64,000 nt of DNA, taken from NCBI RefSeq assembly GCF_027595985.1, contig NC_073306.1:98182926-98246925 (forward strand). The letters run 5' to 3'. The position numbers were made by a program, and so were the translations under genes. Source of the DNA: Sorex araneus. Lineage: Eukaryota > Chordata > Mammalia > Eulipotyphla > Soricidae. Of the stretch, positions 31,680-42,330 are shown piece after piece (positions within the stretch are counted from its first letter, which is position 1; each line of letters starts with the position of its first letter). The notes under the pieces were generated by a model. It searched no databases, had not been told where the DNA came from, and was given only the letters and a program-made list of their open reading frames with translations.

Positions 31680-32604
31680 TGGAAAGAATATTTTAACTTA
31701 AAAATTTTTTATTCCAGTTTAGCGCCACTCATATCTGCAAGTTATAGAATTCACTCGGATTATTTTCTCTTTTCATGGAGCCTGGTTTAGGAGGTTAGCT
31801 GCCTTCATATTGCTATGAGTCTGGAGAGTTTTACGTAGTTGGTGTGTTCCTGGGGTTCTTAGCCTCTCTTTGCCAATCCACTAGAGCTGGATTGCTTTGT
31901 TTGAAGTAATGTGACCTTTCTTGCCCATGTTTATTAAGGACTATTTTACTATTTTTTTGGTCATAGGGGCCATTTCCCTATTCCATACTTTTGTACCAAA
32001 GGTATTATTATTTGATCACTTAAAAGAAAATTAAATTATTTGTTTTGTAGGTCATTTTCCCATTTAGGTGAAACACAGACATCATTTCTATTATAGGTCT
32101 TTTGCTTACAACGATTTTTGCTTATCTGCAGGGGATCTGCAGTCCTGCCAGTGAATTATATTTTTAGCTTTTTTTCCAACATAGCTTAGGCTGCCTTGAA
32201 AGCCTATCCAAGTAAATTTTGTTTATGCAAAGATTGTAGACCAAAACCAGGAGTTCCTAGTGAAGATTGCTTTAATTTTGTTTTTTTTTAAAGACTGTGT
32301 TTAAAATGTTACAGGGTAAGTTTCCTGTTGAGTAAATGTGTATATTTATTATTTTGATATGGGCTGATTATAAAAGAACTTTAAATAGACTAATTTTACT
32401 TTTTCTTAATGCCTGGTGTTTATCTGTAAAATTCAGGTAAAATGTGTTCTTCGCTTAAAATAATGACATTTTCATATAAAACATGAATATATATTTTGAC
32501 CATATTCTTACACTTTTCACAGGATTTTTATATTTACATGTCAAGCATATACTAACCCTGAGTTTTGGTGCTAAGAACTAATTTTAAAAACTGAAACTGC
32601 TAGG

Positions 32605-32755
32605 GGCTGGACCGGAGAGATAGTACAGGGGATAAGGCACTTGCCTTGCAGGTGGTGGACCTGGCTTTGATCCCAGCTTCCCATATGATTTTTGAACATT
32701 GCCAGGTGTGCTCCCTCTCTCCGCCCCTCACACCCTCCCCCAAACAAAATATCCA
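32605..32755 (+). repeat. SINE-A, older
   Basis: Forward copy with a C-rich decayed tail ('cacaccctcccccaaac'). Confidence 0.65.
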
Positions 32756-32765
32756 AATTCCTGTT

Positions 32766-32900
32766 GGGGGTTGGAAAGATAATACAGCTAGTAAGATCCC
32801 AGCATCCCATATGATGCCCCAAGCACCACCAGGGTAATTCCTGAGTGTAGGACTAAGCCCTGAGCATTGCTGGTTGTGATCCCAAAACAAAACAAAACAA
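32766..32900 (+). repeat. SINE-A, internally deleted
   Basis: Forward copy jumping from 'aatacagctagtaag' to 'atcccagcatcccatatg', so lacking the B box; CAAAA tail. Confidence 0.7.
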
Positions 32901-33134
32901 AAGCAAACTAGTAAAATTGCTGCTTGTGTTGTCTCATTTCTTTCAAAATTTACATCACAAGGATTTTTTTGTTTTAGTTGTTGAATTATAAATGTTCTCT
33001 GGTGGTATAATGATGAGCTAAAATTGGAGGAGGATGAGACAGACTTTGCAAGAGAGATACTATAAACTAAGATTCTGGGTCCCATTCTCCTTGAATTAGA
33101 GTGTCTTTTCTTCATAAGTTTTATACATTTGGCT

Positions 33135-33340
33135 TTTATTTTTTTGACTACACCCATTGGTGCTCAAGGCTTACTCCTGGCTCTTTTGTTTAGGAATCCT
33201 CTTGTCTGTGCTTGGGGCAGAGACCATATGTGGTGTCAGATATGGCCAACGTAGGTTTGATCCCTGGTACCACATGGTCCCTGAGCACTAAGTCAAGAGT
33301 AGCCAATCAGTACCACCAGGTGTGGCCCCAGCCTCTCTCC
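33135..33340. repeat. Inverted (tail-out) SINE-A pair
   Basis: A reverse SINE tail half (33135-33237, ending 'gaccatatgtggtgtcag') is fused to a forward SINE half (33238-33340, 'gtttgatccctggtaccaca' to 'ccaggtgtggcccc'). Both tRNA heads are lost at the junction, and the two arms are roughly complementary. Confidence 0.6.
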
Positions 33341-33874
33341 GTAATGAAAAAGGGAAACAAACCTAAAAAGTCTGTGCACTGTTGCTGTATGACTAGGGAC
33401 TGTTCAACCCATAAAATATGTATACCAGTAAGGTCTAATCTCTAATTTTGCTGATGTTTTATTACTTTCTATGTTGGGGTGATACTGTTCGCATATAAAA
33501 CCTTTTTGAAATACTTCAATAAAAAATATTTGCATTATAAGATTAGGACATTACAGGGTCCCAAGAATTTGACTCAGGTGGTAGAATACCAGCTTTGCAA
33601 GCATAAAGGTGAGAGCTTAGTCCTTGTACCACTCTGTATTGCTGAAGGCACTGTTACCGTGGGAATTCCCATTGCCAGAACAAGTGTATATGAACACCAC
33701 AATCAACTGTGCTATCCCTCTGAGCACCACAACATGACATGAGAGCACTGCAGCCAAATGTAGAACCAGGTGAGCATCACAATTAGTATGTAGATTCTTC
33801 CCACAAACAGCAGGAAGGAGAAGAATAAGTACTGCCTTTTAAAAGAAAAATAAAGGCTGACAGATTGTCCATAG

Positions 33875-33960
33875 ACCAAGGCCCCTGCTTATGGTCACCT
33901 GAGCACAGCCAGGAATAAGCCCCTGGCACAGATGAGTGACCCAAACTCCTCCCCTTTCTA
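33875..33960 (+). repeat. SINE-A tail fragment
   Basis: 'gcacagccaggaataagccc' with 'gagtgacccaaactcc'. Confidence 0.45.
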
Positions 33961-34149
33961 GCAACAAAACCTAGGACATCATGAAAGAATACTGATCAAA
34001 GGGAAACATTGACAGATTGTTGTTGTAATTGCATTTTAGGGGATTGCCCTTTTGATCTGTCTCTTAGACCCAGAAGTCATACTCTGCTGCTCCTGTCTTG
34101 GTTGCAGTATTCCTGAACTCTCTGATGTCCCCTACACACAGGGACACAC

Positions 34150-34275
34150 TTAAAAAGTAGGGGCATCGCTTATACTAGTTGTGCCAGGGATTGCACTTGG
34201 TGATGTGGCTGTTGCTGGGGATCAAATTTGCTGTTTCACATGTAGAGCGCAGGCACTCTTAACATCACAGGCTGG
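34150..34275 (-). repeat. Very old SINE-like copy
   Basis: Only the general reversed-SINE order remains ('ggggatcaaatttgctg'). Confidence 0.3.
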
Positions 34276-34699
34276 GTAAATCATTTAACTTACATTTTAG
34301 TTTTACTGAATGCATTTGTTGAACTCATGACTTGTTACAGCTGAAAATTAAACCCAACGTCATGATATACTATCACACTACATTGATTTCATATTATGTA
34401 GTCTACTGTAGGAAAACAACTTGGATGATCCTGATGAACTCTTACAGAGTTTTTTCTTTTACCTCTTTAGTCATTTATTTACTTGGAATGTCTGAATTCA
34501 GAGAGCTAAGGTATAGGTCACATAAGCATTTGTTTGGGTCCAGATCAGAGTTACTTGGGAAAGAATACATGCATGAGCATTAATAGAATGAGTGCATTCT
34601 ACAATTGGAAGAGAATAAAGAAGTTGTATATTTTTGGAGAAGGGAGTTCCCAAACAGTGCGCAGGGGTCCCTGGGACAGCTTCCTGAAGTACTTGTTTC

Positions 34700-34850
34700 A
34701 GTTTTACTGAGGCTTAAAAGTGCTGGGGGCCATTAGGACCACTCCAGAGATGCTTGGCAATGGAATGCAGAACAGGGCCACACAGTGCTGGGAGTGAACC
34801 CAGGGCTTCTGCACCCCAGTGTTGTGCTTCAGCCTTTTGAGCTATTTATC
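34700..34850 (-). repeat. Very old SINE-like copy
   Basis: 'gtgctgggggccattagg', 'ggagtgaacccagggcttc' and 'tgagctatttatct'. Confidence 0.4.
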
Positions 34851-34990
34851 TTGTTCTGAAGTTTATGAACTCATGAGAAAGCTCATCAAGATAAATTAGT
34901 AAGTAATACAAGTAAGATAAAATAAAATAGTACATATCCAATATGCTGCTATTTATAAGGAGATATGTATGTATTTAAAATATATGTGTA

Positions 34991-35179
34991 GGGCCAGAGC
35001 GATAGCACAGCGGGTAGGGTGTTTGCCTTGCACGCGGCCGACCTGGGTTCGATCCCCGGCATCCCATATGGTCCCCCAAGCACCGCCAGGAGTAATTCCT
35101 GAGTGCAAAGCCAGGAGTAACCCCTGAGCATTGCTGGGTGTGACCCAAAAAGCAAAAAAAAAAAAAAAAAAAAAACAAT
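34991..35179 (+). repeat. SINE-A, young, with perfect TSD
   Basis: Near-consensus forward copy with an A22 tail. TSD AAAATATATGTGTA lies at 34977-34990 and 35180-35193. Its right TSD overlaps the left TSD of the next element, so this SINE was already in place. Confidence 0.97.
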
Positions 35180-35203
35180 AAAATATATGTGTATACTATT
35201 TCT

Positions 35204-35795
35204 TTTCTTTTTTTAAAAAAATTTTTATTGAATCACCATGTGGAAAGTTACAAAGTTCTCAGGTTTATGTCTCGGTTATACAATATTCAAACACCCATCC
35301 ATTCACCAGTGCCCATATTTCACCCCAGTATACCCCCTCCCCAACTGTGTAACTGATGAATTTCACTTCATTTTCTCTTTACCTTCATTATGTTCCATAT
35401 TTCAACACAAAACTCACTATTGTTGTTGGAGTTTCCCACCAAGAAAGACAGCCCTACTACCAAGGAAGCATTTGGTAATTAGTTTTCCATTAAAAGATTG
35501 TATGTTTTCAGTTTTTAGAAAAGGTCACGCGGCTCGGAGTTGTCCCAGTCCCGCGTCCTGGAGCTGTGTTAGTTGCTGCTCAGTGTCGCCAGGGCTCCAT
35601 CTGGAGAAGGTGTGCTGGCTGTACTTCCTCTGTCTGGATCCCCGGTGTTGCTGACCCCGTCTCTGGTCCAGAGCATTCTCCGGCCGCGTTGCTCACCAGA
35701 AGGCCTGGCTTCTCTGTTGAATGTGGCAAAATGGCGCCAAGAGTGGGTCGAGGGTGTGACTTCCGGCGGCCGGGGCCACCTGGAGGCTGGGCTGG
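35204..35795 (-). mobile_element. LTC: complete L1-tailed composite with TSD
   Basis: 592 bp between perfect 16-bp TSDs TGTGTATACTATTTCT (35188-35203, 35796-35811). Read on the minus strand, the GC-rich head holds an ETS-type CCGGAAGT and a YY1-like GGCGCCATTTTGCC. It then runs through 'gatggagccctggcgacact', a middle with 'ctccaacaacaatagtgag', and the L1-like 3' tip ending 'ccacatggtgattcaataaa', with AATAAA and an A-rich tail. No ORF is shared between copies. Clean TSDs at both outer ends show it moved as a single unit. Confidence 0.92.
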
Positions 35796-35849
35796 TGTGT
35801 ATACTATTTCTAAAATTGGAGAGAGTACATTTCTAAAGTATATCTGGAG

Positions 35850-36027
35850 GGGCTGGAGTGATAGCACAGTGGGTAAGGCATTTGCCTTGCATGTGGCCGA
35901 CCCGGGTTTGATTCCCAGCATCCTATATGGTCCCCTGAGCACCGCCAGGAGTAATTCCTGAGTGCAGAGCCAGGAGTAACCCCTGTGCAATGCTGAGTTT
36001 TGCATTGCAAAAAAAAAAAAATTAAAT
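35850..36027 (+). repeat. SINE-A
   Basis: Forward copy. TSDs AAAGTATATCTGGAG (35835-35849) and AAAGTACATCTGGAG (36028-36042) differ by one base. Confidence 0.95.
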
Positions 36028-36099
36028 AAAGTACATCTGGAGACTAGAAATCTTAGTTGGCTTTGGGAGATCAATTAGGTGGTTATTCCCAAAAAACAA

Positions 36100-36290
36100 C
36101 CACCACCATCAAGAAATACTGTCATCGCTTTTCCCCTTCTCCCTCCTACCACTTTCATTCTTCCCCTCCCCCTTCTCCCCTCTCTCCTTTCCTCTCCTTT
36201 TTCCTCTCCTCTACTCCCTCCTCTCTTCTCTCTCCTCTCTTTTGGCCATTATGGTTTACAATACAGATTCTGAAAGGTCGTGTCTATCCC
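36100..36290 (-). repeat. L1 3'UTR fragment
   Basis: Pyrimidine-rich CTCC/TTCC tract, then 'ggccattatggtttacaata' and 'cagattctgaaagg', matching the 3'UTR of the L1 copies at 26.4 and 27.3 kb. Confidence 0.6.
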
Positions 36291-36480
36291 TTTAAGGAGT
36301 ACTTCTTGTGTGTAGAACTAGGAGTAATGCCTGAGCATTGCTGGGTGTGGGTTCTGCACATATCCTTTGGTATTCTAACCTCAGGTTGGGCCAGGCTAAT
36401 ACTTAAGCGATTGAGCACATACTTCTGGTGGATCCTAGGCCTTCTAAAAGAGACCTTCAGGTTTTGGCCCTGACACTTTT
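36291..36480. repeat. SINE-A fragments
   Basis: 'gaactaggagtaatgcctga' to 'gcattgctgggtgtggg' is a forward tail. The following 100 bp is unclear. Confidence 0.4.
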
Positions 36481-37015
36481 GCATGTTCCCTGTCCAACAA
36501 TAGCAGCAACAGCAAGAGGTAACCTTGGTTTGAGAAATGACTGAGAATATTTTAAGGAAAAAAATTAAAGAAACATGAATGGTATTTTCGGTAATGTGAG
36601 TTATGACGACAATATGTAGGCCATGAATGAAATATGGTATATCAATCCCCCCTCCCTTATTCCTGTGATATCTGAGTCTCGCACTTCAGTTGTGGTGCAT
36701 TGGAAGTTGAGCACGATGTGGTACTTGAACCCCAGTGGCAGTGCTCTGAGATAATACTCTACTACAGAGCTTCAGATGGGAATGTTGAAAAGAAAAAAAA
36801 AAAACGGAGGTGTTGATTGTATAACAGTGTGAATATTGGGGATGTATGTGATGTTACAGAAATGTATGCTTGAAAATGGCTAGCATGATTAATTTTATAT
36901 TATATTTTCCCACACTATAATACCTATGAAACCTTGCACATTTTAGCTGTCATCCATTATTTCATCATGCTCATGCCACTATTTCTAGGCAGTAATCTGA
37001 TTAGCAGATACATGG

Positions 37016-37019
<4 letters not shown>

Positions 37020-37059
<40 letters not shown>
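37020..37059. repeat. (TA)n microsatellite at a SINE tail
   Basis: About 20 TA units abutting 'ttgctttttgggtcac'; they take the place of the SINE's T-run. Confidence 0.95.
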
Positions 37060-37061
<2 letters not shown>

Positions 37062-37224
37062 CTTTTTGGGTCACACCCGGCAATGCACAGAGGTTATTCC
37101 TGGCTCCTGCACTCAGCAATTACTTCTGGCAGTGCTTGGGGGACCATATGGGATGCTGGGAATCAAACCCGGGTTGGCCGCTTGCAAGGCAAACGCTTTG
37201 TCGGCTTTGCTATCTCTCCAGCCT
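37060..37224 (-). repeat. SINE-A
   Basis: Complete reverse copy with head slightly decayed ('cgctttgtcggctttgc'). Confidence 0.92.
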
Positions 37225-37239
37225 TAATAATATACTTAA

Positions 37240-37680
37240 TTTTTTTAAAATTTTGTTTTCATAAAGTTATTCACAGTAATTGATTACATTCAGTATTTCA
37301 ACACCAATCCCACCACCATTACACCTTTCTACCACCATATTTTGAAGGTTCCCACCACCACTCAAGCCTGCCCCACAGGAATATTCTAAATAATTCATTT
37401 TGTAGCTAATCTATTTTCTCATTATAAATTTGCCTATCTTGGACTTTCTGTGGAATGATACAGTATATGGATTTTCAGCGATGAGTTTTTTTTACTCAGT
37501 GTGTTTTCAGGGTTCTTCCAAGTTTGTGTGACAGTATGTAATATTTCATCATGTGACTGTTCCACATTTTATATGTTCATTGATCCTTTGTTCCTTATAC
37601 ATGTATGTAGATGTATGTAGTTTTCATATGTATATGATATTTGGGTTGCTTCCCAAGTTTTTTTTACTCTAAGAAAAGAG
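37240..37680 (-). mobile_element. Ancient L1 3' remnant
   Basis: Antisense words in order: 'aatttgcctatcttggac', 'gtggaatgatacagtatatg', 'cagggttcttccaagtttg', 'atgttcattgatcctttg', 'tttgggttgcttcccaag'. Confidence 0.6.
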
Positions 37681-38111
37681 ACTATATATCCTTAATATAG
37701 TATATATTCTAATAAGGAGGACTTAATGTAAAACTAGAAGACAGTTTAATAGTTATCCAACGACGAGAAAAGTAGTATGATTGTTTCTCATGGGATTGCT
37801 CATATAATGAGTAATCAGGAACCAAGGTAGTTCTTGCTGTTGTGTAGGATAAGGTCTCTTGCTGTACTGTAAGGTCTCTTGACTCTGTTGCACTTCCATG
37901 TCCATTCTAGTCTGCCTTTAGATTGGTGTTCTCTTCTTCCTGTAGCTTCTTTGGCACATGCTTGACACCACTTTGCAGTTTGCTCCTATCATTCCTGATT
38001 CTCAGTGTTACAACAAAGTGTGGGATCTCCAGTGTATAACAACCAGATATGTGCGAGCATAAGCTAATTCCCAGTGAGCACTTCACTGAAGTTTTCTGAG
38101 CACTGCTTTTT

Positions 38112-38283
38112 ATTTAATTTAAAATTTGGTGCTTGGATTGTACTCAGCGGTGCTTGTGTACTACTCTTGGCTCAGTGCTTAGGGATCACTCCCTACGGTG
38201 TTCATGTGGTACCAGGAATTGAACCTAGGTCATCTGCATTCAAAGAATGCACAGCAGCTGTTTGAGCTATCTTTCCAGCCCCC
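38112..38283 (-). repeat. SINE-A, old
   Basis: Reverse copy, 'gattgtactcagcggtgctt' to 'agctatctttccagcccc'. Confidence 0.6.
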
Positions 38284-38494
38284 ACAGGAGGCTTTTCCTA
38301 TTTGAGCTTTTCCTATATATATATTGAAATTTAACATTCAGATATTAAAACTGGAAAAACTTAAAGCTTTTTATTAATTTATTGTGAATGGCTCAATGGT
38401 AGAACCATTTCTTTTGCAGCATGAGGCTTCTGTTTCGATTCCTAACACCAATCCTTGTGACGAATTTGTTCCCAGTGGCATTCTATTTGTGTTT

Positions 38495-38654
38495 TACATT
38501 TTTTTTTCTTTTTGGGTCACACCCAGCAATGCACAGGGGTAAATCCCGGCTTTGCAATCAGTACTTAGGGGACCATATGGGATGCTGGGAATTGAACCCA
38601 GGTCAGCTGTGTGCAAGGCAAACGTCCTACCCGCTGTGCTATTGCTCCAGCCCC
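38495..38654 (-). repeat. SINE-A
   Basis: Reverse copy with a short body deletion. Flanks 'tgtgttttacattttttt' and 'ttgttttttacatttt' are diverged TSDs. Confidence 0.92.
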
Positions 38655-38839
38655 ATTGTTTTTTACATTTTACAAACTTTTAATATTGGCTGAAAAGATG
38701 ATAGCTTGGTTCTCATATTTGCTTCTACACTCAGTCTTGCATTATGTTGTTTTGTTAAAGTTATGAAGATGTGTTAACCTCAGATAGGTTTTTGGTAAAA
38801 GGAGGGATAGTTTAACATTCTTTGTAGATAAAATTGTGG

Positions 38840-39085
38840 TTATTATTGTTTTGAGAGGGACCTCCCAAGCTGTTCTCAGGAGACCCTAAGACAACTCCTG
38901 ATGGCAGTCAGGTGGGCTGGACAGTTTACTGGATAGGTCTTAGTGGCCCCAGGGGGCCACGAAGGTCATGCCTGAAAGTGCTTTGGGGCCTCAATGGGTA
39001 GAGGAGAATGTGTTGCTAGGGCTTCAAATCGGGGTCCTCAGCAAGCAAAGCATGTATCCCTGACTCCTGTGCTATCTCCCAGACT
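38840..39085 (-). repeat. Very old SINE-like sequence
   Basis: Scattered reversed-SINE words ('caaatcggggtcctcagc', 'gtgctatctcccagac'). Confidence 0.35.
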
Positions 39086-39248
39086 TCCTTTAAATCTGTT
39101 ATTCATACCATACCCAAAGCAGATTAGTGGTTATATTTTCTTTGGTTCTTGATCTGTACCTGGAGGTGCGTAGCACTACTTTCAGAATGATGTTTGAGAG
39201 TCACACCCAGTGTATCTCAGGGTACTGTATTGTATTATTGATCAAAAC

Positions 39249-39492
39249 TGGGCTGGAGCGGTAGCACAGCGGGTAGGGTGCTTGCCTTGCACGCGGCCCA
39301 CCTGGGTTCAATTCTTTCGTCCCTCTCGGAGAGCCTAGCAGGCTACCAAGAGTATCCCGCCTGCACGCAGAGCTACTGTGGAGTATTCAATATGCTAAAA
39401 ATGGTAACAACAAGTCTCACAGTGGAGATGTTACTGGTGCCTGCTCGAGCAAATCGATGTGAACAGCGGGACACAGTGCTACAGTGCTACAG
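39249..39492 (+). repeat. SINE-B
   Basis: Complete forward copy ending 'acagtgctacagtgctacag'. TSD ATCAAAAC lies at 39241 and about 39493. Confidence 0.94.
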
Positions 39493-39789
39493 ATCAAAAC
39501 CATTGAAGACATGTACTCCAACCCTTTGAATTATCCTGACCTGCAAGTAGTGAATTTTAAAATGTTAGTTGCTGTGTAGAATCTGAAATGATATAGGCGA
39601 ACTTTTCATATTTAATTATGTAAAATATTGGTTTGTTTTATACCTTAATGTTTACTTCATGCATAATTTTGTAATCTGTGTAGTTCTTTGGAAGATACTG
39701 ATTTAATTACTTACGTAGATAATTTCTTTTTTTTTTTTTAGGTAATTTCAGGTTGCCACACTTCCTTTTATAGTATAAAAAATTATACG

Positions 39790-39915
39790 TGGGGCTAGAG
39801 GAGATAGCTGTCAGGGGACTGGAGTGCATGCTCTGTTTGAGGACACAGGTTTAGTCTCTGGCATTGCACAGTCCCTTCAGTATTGCTGGTATGGTTGTGT
39901 GTGTGTGTGTGTCCG
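39790..39915 (+). repeat. Old SINE fragment with (TG)n
   Basis: 'ggggctagaggagatagctg' to 'cagtattgctggtatgg', then a short (TG)n. Confidence 0.45.
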
Positions 39916-40159
39916 TTCATCTGGTTCGAACCCTAAGAAAATCCTACACTTGTTTTTGTCACTATGAATCTTAGAAGAAAAACCTTTGAATGAGGGGATT
40001 CATGTTTGTTGTACAGATTTTTTAAAATCCTAATTTTCAGAAATATATTTCATGAAGTAATTAGCTTATTTTGTACTTCTTTGAAAGCTTTTCCACCCCA
40101 GTGCCTCCTTAGGCTGTCATTTTGAGTCAGAATTGTTTAATAAAGACAACGCTTCTTGC

Positions 40160-40530
40160 TTCTTTGTCTTTATTGTTTCCTGCCACTTGCAGTGCCCTCT
40201 CCTTAATGCCACTTAAATGAGCCTCATAGAATTGAGGAAATCAAGAACTTTCAGCCCTCAAACCATGCAAAAGCTTGTCCTGTCAGTGTCAAGGAAAACC
40301 AGGAGATGGTGAAATTTAAAGTTTGATGCAGCATATATCTTCCACCTGGTCATTGCAGTGTGAGAAGGCTGAAAACCTGAAGCGACCTTGGGCTGCAGCA
40401 GTCCTGTAGCAGTCCATGCTGTAGGAGTTGACACCAACTAGATTTGCAGGTTTAAATGATTCAAATGAAAAAAATTGAAGAGTATTTCTTTCATACAAAT
40501 ACTTAAATACTCCTGACAACTTTTAGCACA
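40160..40530. other. Unassigned non-repeat stretch
   Basis: Not recognisably SINE, LINE or exon. A 67-codon minus-strand frame (40519-40316) has no motif and no visible splice-site pair. It may simply be old unique intron sequence. Confidence 0.3.
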
Positions 40531-40534
40531 GGAC

Positions 40535-40650
40535 TTCTGTGGTCAAGTAGCTGAGTGCACGCCTTTCCTGGGAACCTCGAGTTTAGTCTTTAGCACCCAC
40601 TGGGAGTAGCTGAGCACTGCTCAGATGACTCGAAAACAATAAAATATAGA
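40535..40650 (+). repeat. Old SINE-A-like copy
   Basis: 'gtggtcaagtagctgagtgc' to 'ctgagcactgctcagatg' and an A-rich end. Confidence 0.45.
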
Positions 40651-40727
40651 AACATTTTCTCCCCGCAGTTTCTAAATTTATAACCATAGATTTTTGTTTT
40701 TGTACTATATGGTATTTGAGGTTTGGT

Positions 40728-40902
40728 TTTGTTTTGGTCTCACATGATGGTGCTCAGGGGTTACTCATGGCTCTGCACTCAGACAGGGGATTACTCCTAA
40801 CCTAGCAGTGCTTGGGGGGCCATATGTAGTGCTAGGAATTTAACCTGGGTCTGTCATAAGCAAGGCAAATGTCCTGCCCACTGTACTATCTCACTGGCCC
40901 CA
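40728..40902 (-). repeat. SINE-A, older
   Basis: Complete reverse copy with 8-10 extra bases in the body ('cagacaggggattac'). Confidence 0.85.
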
Positions 40903-40978
40903 ATATACATTTTTGGTTTTTTTTGAGATTTAGTGCTGTACTGGGCAGTGCTGCCAATTGCACTTAGATATAATTTCT

Positions 40979-41454
40979 TTTTTTTTTTTTTTTTTTTTAT
41001 TAATGGTGTAGGAGTACTGCTATTTATTTAGCCATTGATTAAGCTGATTAAATTGGGCATGAACTCCACATTACTTTTTTTTTAAATTCAGAATGTTAAT
41101 TTTATTTTATTATTTTATTATGAGGTGGAACGATAGCACAGCGGGTAAGGCATTTGTCTTGTATGCGGCTGACCCGGGTTCAATTCCTCTATCCCTCTCG
41201 GAAAGCCCGGCAAGCTACTGAGAGCATTCCGCCTGCATGACAGAGCATGGCAAGCTACCCATGGTGTATTCTATATGCCAAGAACAGTAACAACAAGTCT
41301 CACAATGGAGACGTTACTGGTGCCCGCTCAAGCAAATTGATGAACAATGGGACGACAGTGCTACAGTGCTATTTTATTATTATTTTCCCCCTTTTAATTG
41401 ATTCACCGTGAGAAACAGTTACAAAGTTTTTATGTTTGAGTTTCAGTCATACAA
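40979..41454 (-). mobile_element. Short L1 3' end with 3' extension, TSD-bounded
   Basis: Perfect 19-bp TSD GCACTTAGATATAATTTCT at 40960-40978 and 41455-41473. From the right it contains only ~70 bp of the L1 3' tip ('tgattcaccgtgagaaacag'). An AT-rich tract and a ~75-bp extra segment follow ('aggagtactgctatttattt' to 'catgaactccacattac'), then a second T-run. The extra segment recurs beside the L1 at 54.1 kb. A SINE-B is inserted in the AT-rich tract. Confidence 0.88.
41122..41370 (+). repeat. SINE-B inside the L1 stub
   Basis: Complete forward copy ending 'gacagtgctacagtgct'. TSD ATTTTATTAT lies at 41112-41121 and 41371-41380. Confidence 0.94.
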
Positions 41455-41579
41455 GCACTTAGATATAATTTCTGATGGGGCTTGGAAGATCACACGAGGT
41501 GCCAGAATCAAATCTGGCTTGACTGTGTACAAAATAAAAGCTCTGCCTGCTGTGTTAGTGCTCTGGCCCCTTGGGTTTT

Positions 41580-41710
41580 TTGTTGTTACCATATCTGGCA
41601 GTGCTAGGGCTTACTCCTGGCTCTGCACTCAGGGATAATTCCTGACAGGGTTTAGAGAACTAGAATGTATGCTGGGGATAGAATCCAGGTGTAATATATA
41701 GCATTTGTTT
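41580..41710 (-). repeat. SINE-A, partial
   Basis: Reverse copy, 'ttaccatatctggcagtgct' to 'gatagaatccaggtg'; head missing. Confidence 0.55.
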
Positions 41711-41797
41711 CTCATAAAATCAAAATCCTCTTCAAATATATTTTTGTTAGTGAAACTAATGTGGATTTTCCGTAAAAGCTAAATGGCCTGTTGTATC

Positions 41798-42330
41798 CTG
41801 TTGTATCACTGTATCACTGTCATCGATTTGATCATCGATTTGCTTGAGTGGGCGCCAGTAATGTCTCCATTCATCCTAGCCCTGAGATTTTAGCAGCCTC
41901 TCTTAACTCGTTCTTCCCAGTGGTGCCCCATTGGAGGCTCTTTCAGGGTAAGGGGAATGAGACCCATCATTGTTACTGTATTTGGCATATCGAATATGTC
42001 ATAAAGAGCTTTCCAGGCTCTACCGTGTGGGCAGGATGCTCTCAGTACACTTGTGGGGTTCTCCGAGAGGGAGAACTAGGCTATAACTAGGCATTTGCGG
42101 CCAAGTGCTTTCTGGAGCAGTGTCTTACAGTCTCTGGATCTTGGCCGTTGATGGGATTACATGGTACCAGTGGCAGTTTGTGGGTGTGGCTGCCAAGCTA
42201 CTGGAAAATGAGGGGTCTGGGTGGAAGAGGTCCAGTCCCGATCTGAGCAGACTTGCAGATCTCAGCCCCGGGTCCCGCACACCTGGGTTCTTCTGCCAGT
42301 TCCTTCATGTGTGAGGCTAGTCTGAATGTG
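41798..42330 (-). mobile_element. RTC: second copy, reversed
   Basis: From the left: tail repeats 'gtatcactgtatcactgtc', a duplicated 'atcgatttg', then 'gcttgagtgggcgccagtaa', the RTC-specific block, 'gtttggcatatcgaatatg'-like palindrome, 'ttctccgagagggagaacta', then the GC-rich head with 'gccgttgatgggattacatg' and 'cagttccttcatgtg'. All these blocks match the 8.4-kb copy in the same order. The 5' (right) boundary is uncertain and could extend to about 42410. Confidence 0.8.

Larger units (their letters stand above)
40925..41576 (-). repeat. Old SINE-A split by an L1 insertion
   Basis: Left part 40925-40978 ('gctgtactgggcagtgctgc'), right part from 41474 ('gaagatcacacgaggtgcc' to 'gttagtgctctggcccc'). 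The interruption is the TSD-bounded L1 listed next. Confidence 0.6.

Noticed and set aside
31730..31970. Possible processed pseudogene
   Set aside because: The mixed, non-repeat base composition looked exonic, but no frame translates to anything I recognise.
40316..40519. 67-codon minus-strand frame as a small gene or exon
   Set aside because: No recognised motif and no convincing acceptor and donor pair; listed only as unassigned sequence.
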